From Atopsyche davidsoni (lineage: Eukaryota; Arthropoda; Insecta; Trichoptera; Hydrobiosidae): DNA of 64,000 nucleotides. Below the pieces are notes generated by a model that saw only the letters and a program-made list of their open reading frames with translations, did no database searches and was not told the DNA's origin. Both the position numbers and the translations under genes were made by a program. The DNA is taken from the NCBI GenBank assembly GCA_022113835.1, contig JAILWY010000011.1, positions 7,870,501 to 7,934,500 on the forward strand. Direction: 5' to 3'. This document shows positions 48,213 through 59,065 of the stretch, piece by piece (the stretch's first letter is position 1; each line of letters begins with the position of its first letter).

Positions 48213-48365
48213 ATCTTCTTCTGTAGGCTTTCTTCAGAGGAGAATGGTGACCTTTTCATGGTTTTATCAGGGTGAATAGTGTAGTGTGTCCCCGGGTCCT
48301 TCTAGATTGCTGTTTTATTTTCTATGCTGTTCCCCAATAGCAATATTATGCAATCCTTTCCTTCG
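48213..48365 (-). repeat. Body-type repeat, 3' half, in the GPCR intron
   Basis: The - strand carries AGGATTGCATAATATTGCTA, TTGGGGAACAGCATAGAAAA, TAGAAGGACCCGGGG, then GGTCACCATTCTCCTCTGAA and AGAAGAAGATGA. It corresponds to the 3' half of the copy at 11745. Confidence 0.5.
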
Positions 48366-48664
48366 TGTATTTATTGTAGCTATCACAGTTGTGTTCTCAG
48401 AGTGAGATGTATCGATGTATGTTTATTTATATTCTATCAGTCTAATCTCTCAGGCGGACAGTATTTACTGATGTTTATAGTTTGGTTTAATTGCTTCACT
48501 ATGTGTGTGTATCAACATTGATCGGTGAATTTCCAACAAGCTCATCACAAATCCAGTATCTAAATTTTCCGTTAAAATAATAACAACAAAGGCATTCATT
48601 GCCGGTCAAAACGAAGGTTGTGCTGTATTATATAAACAGAAATTGATTAAAAAATAAAAAATAA

Positions 48665-48952
48665 TCACCCTACGTGTGTGTATTGTCGTGAGATTGTCGC
48701 ACGCTCGTGTTTATATGCCACCCACGCGGATAAGATTGCACCTGCTTCAGTTTCGCCTGATAAATCAGCATCGTCTGTCGGCGGGATGCGCATTTCGACA
48801 TGCACGGCTCCGTGATTCATGGCGATATCGGTGTTGCCAGTCGTGACCTGGCAGTTGAAGAGCGACAAAAGAATATGTACTCGCAGACAAAAACATAGAG
48901 TATTGTTGCGTCCGATTGCTTTGTTATCATCCGAGAATGCGGTAAGGTGCAT
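48665..48952 (-). other. Unrecognised open segment, 95 codons
   Basis: It is G+C-richer than its flanks. On the - strand a pyrimidine-rich run and CTGCCAG precede the frame VTTGNTDIAMNHG, which stays open to TGA at the left end. The composition of the last 60 residues is protein-like, but I recognise no family. It may be an exon on the - strand or part of an old transposon. Confidence 0.2.
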
Positions 48953-49550
48953 CGATTGCCGGGCTGAGCGCTAAATAAGAAATTTATGCTGGTGGCAACA
49001 CTGACACCTCATGGTCAAATTGTTACCTCCCGGTGGTGGGAACGGGACGGCATGTTTAATTTAGATTTTTTTTATGCACGCCAGCGAAACACCGCTTGTT
49101 TTATCTCGTATCACACAGTACACTAAGGAAATTAAATATGCATAAAAATGATATAATGATAAAAGTACCTTTGTATTTTGTCTTCATGTTGAGTTATTAA
49201 TGATGTGATTAATAATTTCTAACGCAATTTCGATAAAAAAAATAAAATCGGTACTTGTTGTGTCAAGCTGACATAAACTGAAATTTTTTTAAGAGGCATC
49301 AAAATTTGTTTTTTTTGTAAAAGTTATAAAATTTGAAATTCTCGCATTGAACAATAAAATCTTATAATTCGTACACATTGAAACTCGCTAAAGCATATTT
49401 TATAGTTTTATTAAATTAGTTTATGAATAAAAATATTATCCTATCGTCTTGAAATACATGCAAAAAATCAGCGTTGTATCTTTTAAGATATTCTATAGAA
49501 AACCAAAAAATGAAACATACACACACAATGGATAATATTATAGTAGATTT

Positions 49551-49650
49551 GCATTACTAGTTTCGACCCAAAACACTGGGTCATCATCAGATGCATAACT
49601 AAACTGAATTCTGATGATGACCCAGTGTTTTGGGTCGAAACTAGTAATGC
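49551..49650. repeat. Perfect 40-bp inverted repeat with hammerhead-like motif in each arm
   Basis: The arms 49551-49590 and 49611-49650 are exact reverse complements over 40 bases, separated by 20 bases. Each arm, read outward, gives CTGATGATGACCCA, GTGTTT, TGGGTC, GAAACTAGTA. CTGATGA is the canonical hammerhead core, stem II (GACCCA/TGGGTC) is perfect, and the palindrome ACTAGT follows GAAA. It lies in the putative GPCR intron. Confidence 0.75.
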
Positions 49651-49807
49651 TAATAATTTTAATAAACTCCAAGTGAAGACAGAATACAAGGGTACTTTTA
49701 TCATTATAATAATGGATCTTCACGAATCAAACGCCTTGTCTTGCCTCAACAAGAAATTAATGATATTTAAAACATGACGTCTCAAGTTAAAATAATTAAC
49801 GCACCTT

Positions 49808-50040
49808 ATTCATCATCATGCTGAGCCAGTGCTCATGGTTTTCTAAAGGGGAATAGAGTAGTGGGTTAGTTTTATATTGCTGCTGCCCAATAGCATTATT
49901 ATAAATCATTTTCTTATAAAGCTCTGGCGTTTAGATTTGATACTCCTTCTGCAGCAGGCTACAGAAACAATAGCAGAAGCCCTCAAGGTACAGCATGGCA
50001 GCCATGCACAAGCAATAGAATGGGAAGAGCGCGGAAGTAA
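49808..50040 (-). repeat. Body-type repeat in the GPCR intron
   Basis: The - strand carries GCTTGTGCATGGCTGCCATG, GCTTCTGCTATTG, CTGCTGCAGAAGGAGTATCA, AACGCCAGAGCTTTATAAGA, TATTGGGCAGCAGCAATATA and GAAAACCATGAGCACTGGCT. It lacks the first segment and has a short ATGATGATGAA end. Confidence 0.6.
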
Positions 50041-51799
50041 GGCACCAATAAATTTTATTAAAGAGTGGGTTAAAATCCTAGTAGCGTTTCATAAATCAAA
50101 ACAGCTGATATAAATAAATATTATAAACACAGCACGCAAGTATGATGTCTACCTTCGTTATGACCTCCAAATTCTTATTCCATGAGCAGGAAATATCAAA
50201 GCTCAGATAATCTGATATCTAAGAGGAAAAGGCAAGCGTACATAAGCGATTGCGGCTGTGTTCTTGTTGAAACGTCTCCAGCACTCGAAATCCCACGTCG
50301 ACACAACTACACTACGATGCCATTCTAAGAAATCAATTAGTTTTATAGTTAGGTTATTTTTTTTATTTACATTAAATATGCAAGTGGTATAGACAAGTGG
50401 GGCATATTTTCTTCCGGGTTTTTCGACACCGATGCCGTTGCATCAGTATTAACTTCCATAACATAATACAACACAGTATAAACTCATAAATTATTCCACC
50501 GTTAATATAAACGGTGTTGTAACAGACTCACGGAAATGTAGAGGAAAGTGAGTGATATCAAACTGAACAACAAAGAGTGAAGTTGTCGTTTTTATATACT
50601 ATCACTAAATCTAACCAATTAATTTTTTTTAACTTATATAGAATAAAGATAATTTTATTTAACAACAAAATATTTAAAAAAATATATAAAATTAATTATT
50701 TTTTATAATGAATGTGTGTTTTATAATATGCAAGTGAAGTCACAAACAATGATGTAAATTTACAAGGCGTAAGTATTTAAAAGATATTTTAATTATAACA
50801 TTAGTGCACATCGACACACGCTTTTTGTGCGAATATGTGGGCAAGTGATGTTTATTTTCTGACGTAGTCTCAACACGAGTTGGTTGTTACAAATAACGTG
50901 GTAATGCCGTTCTTGTCGGAGGCGATTAGTAATACCTTTTGCGGTTCGGGCGTCATTGCGGCTATGGGGAAACAGCCGTCGACGTGGCATTGAGAATACA
51001 TAATTATTCATTACACGTGTGTCTCTCGTCTGTACAACACTTCCAAAATAAAAAAATATATTTAAACACAAAATAAAAATGAAGATTATAATTGCTGAGC
51101 TTTTTTTGACTATTATAGGCTTCAAAGTCTTGAAGAAGCGCTCGAAAGGCGAGAGCGATCATATGTAATTTCCCAACTACGCGACTGTTCATATTTTCTA
51201 TATTTAATCGTGTATTAATTTTTATTTCAAAGAAATATTTAGCAGAGTGCTTGAAGATGCCACAGCCCAGTACTGCTGTAACCGAGTGCAAATTTGAACC
51301 GTTATATGCAAATGCGGAAACGATTTACACATGTTTCTGTTAAGTTGGATCGAAAGCGACTTGTAACAAACAACATTGCATGTGTCGACACAAAATTAAA
51401 AAAAAGTATATATATATATAAATCATGCCAGCTTTTCTTAAACTCAACAGCCTCTATGCGGCCTTCGCAAAATATTTGCCGAGATCCGCTGCTGGAGTAG
51501 TGCCTTGCATAAAGTTTCCATCCACTCATACCGGGAGAGTATTTCGTGATTGGCCATTATTATAATTCATGCTTAATCGCTGGAACGTAGAATAATTGTT
51601 ACAATCGCACGAGATGCACGTAGTGCTGGAGCAATCGATCGTTTGGCTATCGATTTTTTTCACTTGTTTATTTTTTTCTATTCTTTTGTACAATTTATAT
51701 TCTTATAATAATTTTAATATTAATATCCTTCAACGTTACTATTATTTTTACAAAAACTCTTTGACTTCGAATAAACTGAAACAAGTTATACAAAATCAG

Positions 51800-51880
51800 T
51801 TATTGATCCACCTGTCAGGACAGAGATCGAATTATGGACCCCTCGTTAGAGAGTCAGAGGTCTAACCATTGAGTCAACTG
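51800..51880 (-). repeat. tRNA-like SINE head, - strand
   Basis: The - strand reads GTTGACTCAATGGTTAGACC, TCTGACTCTCTAACGAGGGG and TAATTCGATCTCTGTCCTG. A-box, anticodon-arm and B-box-like parts follow in tRNA order, but the acceptor arms do not pair well. Confidence 0.45.
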
Positions 51881-52527
51881 AAAAAAAATTATACTTGTAT
51901 TCAAAAATGACCATAATAAAAATATTGAATCACAATACCAAAATTTGCAAAAAAAACTATTTTTCTTTATTATTTTTATTCTAATCTCGATACCATTTTT
52001 ACAGCGAATTTTTAAATCGTTTCCCATCACTAGTGTATGTATCTTTTACATTATATGCAGAATAAAAGTAATAAGTCGCATTATATAATATATAATAATA
52101 CAAGACGATACAATTCATAGTAGTTCTTGTTTTGATCTCTCTCATATAAATAAATATAGTCGAATATACAGAGTGATTCCTAACTCGTTACGGATGTTTC
52201 AATCGAGTGCAATTAAACATATTTATAGCACGATCATTTTACTACAATGTAATTTTTGTTAAAGAAAATAATATTTAATTTAAGTTAAGAGTCGCGCTGT
52301 ATAAGAAAAAAAATCTCGTTTGATTCACAGAGTATTACGATTAATGGTATGCAATTTAAAATTAAGTATGTTCACCTTATAAACAAATTGCGTAACTGTG
52401 AGGAAAAACATATTATTAATAATATTTGACCTAGCCTAACCCAGCCTTGTGACTATAAAAAAAATGGCACACACAAGGAATTGCATGAAAAATGCTGTCT
52501 ATTTATCAATAAATGTGACTTTTATCC

Positions 52528-52922
52528 CATAATCGATGTTTTTGAAAATATGTTGCAAAAAATCTACTGCACCAATAAAAAAAAAATTCACACAAAAAGT
52601 TAGATACATTCCTTTTTCTACTTAAAAGATTATTTTATTTCGTATAAATTTACATTCAATATAAGAAATATGTGTTTTCCCGAGTGAAGTTTAGGCATTT
52701 TGGAGATCATAAAAACTCACGGTCCGAGAACCCGAAGAACCATTGAGGAGTCATTTTTTTTAAATTGAAATTAAACGATTACATATAAACCTATCGCATA
52801 GCATGAGTTTAAAAATTAAAAAAATAAAAAACTTAAACAAACTTTAGTTTTGAAAAATTGTCATTTTATCCAATTTTTCAACATCGTCACGACTGTATTT
52901 TACGTTGATAAGGACGTTTATC
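52528..52922 (+). repeat. Dispersed 0.4-kb repeat, copy 2
   Basis: Matches 33020-33425 in order over its whole length, with a small insertion near 52720. No terminal repeats or duplication could be defined by eye. Confidence 0.7.
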
Positions 52923-53860
52923 AACATTTAATTATTGATTTCGTTTTCAAATATAATTAGTATGGTGTAAATATATATACATTTAATTTATATAGATTTT
53001 TTGTGAGTATATATTTATTTATTTCCTTGGCCTTGCTTTACTGGGCCAGATGCAATAAAATGCTGCGCCGCCAGCTTCGACTTCCAGTCCCCGTTGCTTT
53101 CATCTATGGCCTAATGGTTTGGCCATAACTCAAGATGACATCTTATATTTTCATCGTCCTCGCGATCTTCCGAACCTCGTAGGTCACCGAAAATAGGGAT
53201 TGGCTAGGACACCACTAGGCCACCATTAAAACTGGTATTTGGGAAGTTATTGACGCTGGAAGCGGTAATTAACTAAATATCACTTGATTAATTTATCTAG
53301 CAAGTCTTGTATAATAGAGTTTAATAAATTCATGCAATTATAATACCAGTGGAATCAATTGCATCAGCTATTAATGAAGCTATGCCTGATGACGTCACAG
53401 CGTGGTTATTTTAAATAAACACAGTTTTCAGTAAGCAAGATCTTCCCTTACATTTAAGTATTTTACTAGATTGTTTTTACAAACTTTTTAAAAATTTAAA
53501 TTGGAGTTAAACTGTAACAAACAGCTCTTCACCCAAATAATCCACGAGATTTGATCACGGAATACGGTATCTGCCTTGAGTGATGATTAAAGAGGAGCTG
53601 AAATGTGATTCTAAAGCGCACTACACATGTAGCAATACAACACACATTTTTTTGTCTAAACTGTACAGTTTTTTGTTTGTAACAAAAGATATATCCGATA
53701 GCGTTTTGTTATTGATAATTAATTGTTGCGATGTGTTTTTGATTCGCTAAGGAGTACAGGAAACTTTTAAAAGGTGTAAAGTACTAAGTGGTCTGTTTTT
53801 GGTAGCCCTCGGTTGGAAAAAGAGTCCCGCTGGAGTCGGGCCTTTACATTTCCCCGGCCG

Positions 53861-53952
53861 CGTGGCTGGCGTGGCTCGCGTGGCTGGCGTGGCTCGCGTG
53901 GCTGGCGTGGCTGGCGTGGCTGGCGTGGCTGGCGTGGCTGGCGTGGCTCGCG
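53861..53952 (+). repeat. G+C-rich tandem repeat, 9-bp unit
   Basis: About ten units of TGGCTGGCG or TGGCTCGCG, almost without other change. It is in a G+C-rich island (53800-54040) inside A+T-rich DNA. The period of nine keeps frames open on both strands, which explains the long ORFs here. I do not call a gene. Confidence 0.85.
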
Positions 53953-54262
53953 TCCGTTGCGCCACGCGACCTTGTCGGCCCGGTGGCTTTCTCTCCGGCC
54001 GAAACAGACGCCGGGGCGCTCCGGCGGCCGTCCCCGCAAAATTAAATTATTATACAAAATATGTATCGATAAATACGAATTTTTGAAACAACGAGAATGA
54101 CCTTTGAATATCCTCAAAAAAAATTATTAAAATTAGTAGCCTAAGCTGTAGAAGCCCGCCCCCAAGACGCAACGAAATCTTCACGTCCGTCCAGTTGAGA
54201 CTTTGTTCCTTCGTTACAGCTTCGTTACACACGTGTGCTCAGGCTGCTTGTTCATGTTCAGT

Positions 54263-54303
54263 ACATTTTCTGGATTGCTCAACTTAAAGCATTATCAAAA
54301 TAG
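54263..54303 (+). repeat. Direct repeat, 40 bp, left copy
   Basis: ACATTTTCTGGATTGCTC then CTTAAAGCATTATCAAAATA recurs at 55107-55147 with few changes. The two enclose the G+C-rich segment and SINE core at 54.3-54.8 kb. Confidence 0.6.
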
Positions 54304-54740
54304 TCTGTTGCGTTGTTGCGAGTGTGTACAGATAGTTCGCCGGCGATAAGTGCACGTGGGACCCGGCGGAGGGCGAGCGGTTTCCGGGTCCGCCTCTATC
54401 GGCCGGCTGCGAGGTCTGCATGCTAATCACCCGCTCCGGCTGAGGTGGCCAACCTGATCCTCGACACTCACCAGCACCTCGACGATGGACGGCGACTCTC
54501 GCATCTTCTCCTGGTGTCCCCAAAGGAGTTCAGTGGCCATCCAAACATATCTCGATCCCCCCCCCCCATATAAATAGGATGCCACACGTGTTTTTTTACC
54601 ATCGTCAGGTGTTCTCGTGTACGCAAGGTTGACCGACGCTGGTTTAAAAGCAATTCGCCGAATGGGTCAGGCACACGAGGGAATGCGGCCGATCGTGAAA
54701 ACTCCTCGTAAGACGTTAAAGTCCACTACAGTTTCCGCAA

Positions 54741-54790
54741 GTCAATCGGTTTACCCACGAAACGCCGAGAAAAATCCTTGATATTATCAT
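54741..54790 (-). repeat. SINE core, - strand, followed by a G+C-rich segment
   Basis: The - strand reads CAAGGATTTTTCTCGGCGTT, TCGTGGGTAAACCGATTGAC. The next 400 bases on that strand (54300-54700) are G+C-rich, as after the copies at 25130 and 36822. The head is not visible. Confidence 0.45.
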
Positions 54791-55106
54791 AACACTGGAC
54801 AGATTCGAAATCACACCTGCTTGTCAATTAGTCATGTTTTGGTGATTTGTATGTGTTATATTTATAACACATAATATACGTATAATTTCTTTCAAGCAAT
54901 GTTTGCGCTAAATATGCAAAAAATTTGATTTAAATCCGTACAGTAGTTTCATTGTTGATGGCTCGTAAATAATTTAAAGACACACGTGGGCTTTGGCCGC
55001 TCGTTGGATGCCGACTGATGCCAGAGCAGCGGGCGTTTATTACTTATCATAAACACGCAGATATAGGAGAATCCCGAACAAGGCAGCAGTCGTCCAACGC
55101 TAGTTA

Positions 55107-55147
55107 ATTTTTCTGGATGGTTCTATCTTAAAGCATTATCAAAATAG
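55107..55147 (+). repeat. Direct repeat, 40 bp, right copy
   Basis: TTTTTCTGGATGGTTC then CTTAAAGCATTATCAAAATA. See the left copy at 54263. Confidence 0.6.
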
Positions 55148-55306
55148 ATTATGACCGACCGGATATTAAATTTGCGGTCGGTTCTGCAAAAAACCGTGAA
55201 TAAATCATGTGAATATTTTTTTTCATATAAATATATTGCGGTAATATAACTCTCGTTTAGACTCTTGACCTAATGAATAACAAAAATAAACAACGGCTCC
55301 TCACGC

Positions 55307-55380
55307 CAGTGATGGGTACGACCGAATCGATTTCACGATCGGTTTTATTCGATTTAATCATTCGTTTTTTCGAATATTCA
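55307..55380 (+). repeat. TAGTGATGGGC-type MITE end
   Basis: It begins CAGTGATGGGTACGACCGAA, then TCGATTT and ATTCGATTTAATCATTCG. Same family as the end at 18421. The other end and the duplication were not located. Confidence 0.4.
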
Positions 55381-55639
55381 TATGTGAAAACTGAACTTTT
55401 TTTAATGAGACTTTCCGAATCAAATAATTAATTAATTCAAATCTATCAATTATTTTTAAAACAATTAAATGTAATGTACGATTATAAAAATAAAGCTTAA
55501 TTTGCTAAACGTCAAGTTTGCTGTTGATAAGTTTTTCGATTATCCGAACCTGATTTCAGATGAATTGCTTTTTTTTTTTCCTCGATTTATTCGTTCACCT
55601 ATGAATTCTTTTGTGAATAAAATAATTCATATTTTAATA

Positions 55640-55766
55640 AAATACTTGAATGATTTTTCCGCATGTTTATTTTTATTGGTGACCGGTTTTGCCTCAGTCA
55701 AGTATTTTATTTAAAATATTAAAATGGAATTTCACCAAGTACTTTCTGTCAAAAATATTGATTATT
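55640..55766 (-). repeat. ACCGGT-type motif remnant plus 45-bp repeat
   Basis: ATTGGTGACCGGTTTTGCC on the + strand is a mutated inverse of GGCGAAACCGGTC. The 45-bp repeat (AAATGGAATTTCACCAAGTA, then GTCAAAAATATTGATTAT) follows at 55721-55766, as in the copies at 3.0 and 21.0 kb. Confidence 0.45.
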
Positions 55767-56569
55767 TTAATAAAATAATTATGACGCGAATTTATCAGAA
55801 TAAAGTAATTTTTTTTAAATACTTTTAATTAATTTCCAGCTTATTTTTAATAAACAATATCCAGACCAAATTCATTCGTTCAAATGTATATGACCTGAAG
55901 TCTGCACTGCCAATATTCGCTTATTTTATTATGCACAACATTAGTTTGTGAACTCTCTGTATCTATCAACAGTGACCGCGGAGGTGTGAGACGAAGTTTC
56001 ATTGTTATAAAGCATTTTAATTGAGATAGTATACAGCGTGGCATTCAAATATTTCAGCGGGCTATTTTCGTATTCAAGGCTAATCGAGTGTATATTTTGT
56101 TTATGAGATAAAAGTGCTGTCGTTACATTTTTTGTATAAAATTAATAAAAAAATAGTGGCGTGAAAAATCAAATCGAAATTGCTCTGATCTAATTGGTAT
56201 TACTACGGTATGTGCATAGTTTTAAAAAAATGCACGGAAAATGCGTAATATGTAAGTGTGATAACAACTAGACTACGAGGCTGTTTGAAAGTGATTTTGT
56301 TGTAAGTGTATCAGTAGCTCATTGACGCGGAATGCTTGCAAAAGCGACAACACCGCTACAAGGTCCTGTCACTCAGGAGTGACGCTACTTAGTCATGCGA
56401 CAGCTCGCATGCGACAGCAGCAGCTGTGCTCCACCTCCTCCACTCCACGTCCTGGCACTCCGCCAGGCTCTCGGTTTAGCAGACGCCCATCTTGTGCAGC
56501 GCAGTTCTTCGGACCTGCGAATGGACCTCTTCACACAGCGCCGACTGACTGCCCCACATGAATTTCTTC

Positions 56570-56625
56570 TTCTTCCGATGCCTCTCCTCTTAACACACTT
56601 TAAGCGGGTAACCAAATTGACTAAA
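56570..56625 (-). repeat. Non-LTR-type 3' tail (GAAGAAG end)
   Basis: The - strand reads TTTGGTTACCCGCTTAAAG, GTGTTAAGAGGAGAGGCATC, then GGAAGAAGAAG. This is the conserved last 45 bases of the family. It may belong to the coding fragment at 57013-57213 further upstream on the same strand. Confidence 0.5.
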
Positions 56626-57012
56626 CTGATGTGCAAAATTCGCGTAAAATCTAGTCTACACACTCTTTGATCTGCATGTAGTCGTTTTCAAAAAAAGTTG
56701 AACCACTTCATACACACTTTGCGGATTACTTGGCATCACAACAACACCACTTTGTCCTAAAAATTGTTCAATAATTGGAGGACTATCATTCTCTGACCAC
56801 TCCACTTCTTCATTGTCACTTCATTCAGAATCACTAGACAGTATTGGTAGAAGTAACGTTGGCGAGTCCTAAACAAACATAACGAGCTGTAAACCTAAAG
56901 AGTAAAATGACCTACTGCCGCTTTTAGAGTATACACATTCAAAAAGGTATTAATACGCGGCCCGCTTTTAGACAGCAGTCCGCGAAACGGGTACCAGTAC
57001 TGTGTTAAAACC

Positions 57013-57213
57013 TTTGTGATCAGTCTCCAGCTACTGGCGCAAAGTAAACTTCCTCCTTCCGATGTCCGATTTTCCTTCGATTTTTCCTTGGACAATCAGC
57101 TGGAGGATGCTATATTTATTGTTACGAAAAGTATGCCCAAAATAGAAGATAGCCTTCTGTTTCTTTACCAACGTCAAGAGTCCCTTTCTCTTCTGCAAAA
57201 AATAAACACCCAA
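57013..57213 (-). pseudogene. Non-LTR retrotransposon reverse-transcriptase 3' fragment
   Basis: The - strand reads LLTLVKKQKAIFYFGH, then FRNNKYSILQLIVQGKIEGK and IGRRKFTLRQ. It aligns with 27604-27760 on the + strand and keeps that stretch open. A matching 3' tail with GAGGAGAGGCATCGG and GAAGAAGAAG on the same strand lies at 56570-56625. Confidence 0.75.
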
Positions 57214-58811
57214 AATAAAGGGACTCTATTGGCTCATTGCAAATCTGCGTGTGTAGCCAGCTTTATTTATCGCAACCAAAGAGCAATTAACCCATTCGCG
57301 TTGCGATACAACTGACAACCGAATGGTCGAGCATAAAAAAAATAAAGGGCCAATTACAAATCGGTTGCATGTTATGTCACAGCGTGTGTAGCCGGCTTAT
57401 ATAATATATCCTAACCCGATAAAAAAAATATCCATTTGTGCTAGTCTTAAAGCAGTTGCGCAATTGAATTGCTCTTATTTGTTCATAAGAATAGTATTTC
57501 TTTTGTATTATAACAATACATTACAAAATTATTAATATTGCTTCAAAATTAGCACTATTTTTTTCTAATTGCGATAGCTTCAGTTCTTTCGTATATATTT
57601 TTATAAATATAATTTTTTACATAGAATATGAAATATATGTACGCTCTGGCATGTCAAAATCGAAGTGAAAGATTATTTTATTATTGATTTCGAGTACTTT
57701 CTATTATTTGATGCCCAGGGCATTGGATAATTTTTAGATACGGCAACCTACTTGACACTCGACAGCGGGGAATAATTGAAATTGATAAGATCGCCGGAAA
57801 TTAAAGCGATATTATGAAGTGCTTCGCGAGTATATTAGTTACCCGAATCTAATATATTATAGATTATCTAAATATATATAATTAATTAAATGCACGATGG
57901 AAATATGACTAACAATTGATTAAATAATATTCTAATAAAATATCGCCTTTAGGTCTAGTGGTTTTCAGGATTGAACTTACTTGCTTGCATATTTGATGTG
58001 ATATTTGCAACTGCTTCGAGTTATATTGATAATAAAATTTACAAGAAAAAATAATTTTAACTACGGATCGCAAACGTTGTTAATACATTTGTCTGTCTCG
58101 TCTTGGAGGTAGTTGTGATAAATTTAAACACAGACAATGCAACCCGATTAGAAATCAGATAAATAGTTTTTATAGCAATAAGTTTCGAAATATATATATA
58201 GTATGAATTTAAATTAATTGCTTAGAAATGTATTATATATATTGCACGCCACTGGTAATCAATCAAAACCCTCCGAGCACTTCACTGCAATCAGCTGTCG
58301 CCTCTTTTCATATGGTGTAATAAATATGTGAATCAAAATATAATTTAGATATTGTGTGAGATAATAGCCCGCTTGGCAGCGGGGAGGAATTGCATGCAGT
58401 TCGGTGACGTCACGCATGGCATGTCTGCGAGTCGTCGAATGCTCGCAGCAGTTCACGCCGATATTGGCTATTATTACTGAACGCGACGGTACGGAGTGGA
58501 TATTAATACGCGCATACGCGGTGACTCAAAACTCATAGTCTCATCCGGAAACAAAGTCTACGTTACAATCACATCAGTTAAAAAATATATATATTCTGTG
58601 TAGTCTAAGAGTTTTTTTTTTTTTAATAGCTTAAAATATTTTATCCACGATGGCTCGGTTTAATTTGTTATTCTCCGTATTCGAGTAAACAGTTATGAGT
58701 ATTTTTAAAGTAGGCGGTTTTGTCTGAAAATATAAATGGAGCTAATAATTTTTTTTTTATTTAGCAAATAGTTATTATTAAAATTGTATATATTTATTTA
58801 TACTCTTCGGA

Positions 58812-59065
58812 TATGCCTTGTGTGTATGCCTTGGGTATGTTTTGCTCACTCACAGGGTGGTACCCCAGTGGGAACGCCTTGAGGGCGCCATGTTTGCTCC
58901 ATGGGTACGTCTTTGTCTCGCCTTGGTTTTGCTCACGCTAAGGGTGGCATACCCTTAGATGCTCCTAGGTCATCCCTTAGGTATACTCATTGGGTACGCC
59001 TTGGTGAGGTCTTGGTCACGACTTAGGTGCGCCTCGGTCACGCCTCGCTTACGCCTTGGGTAAGT
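58812..59065 (+). repeat. Degenerate tandem repeat with ACGCCTTGGGT-like words
   Basis: Words such as ATGCCTTGGGT, ACGCCTTGAGG, TCGCCTTGG, ACGCCTTGGTG, CACGCCTCG and ACGCCTTGGGT recur every 10 to 30 bases. It is G+C-richer than its surroundings. The unit is too diverged to fix a period by eye. Confidence 0.6.

Noticed and set aside
53747..54117. Four frames of 72-116 codons on both strands
   Set aside because: All are produced by a 9-bp tandem repeat whose period keeps frames open. No start context, intron signal or domain supports a gene.
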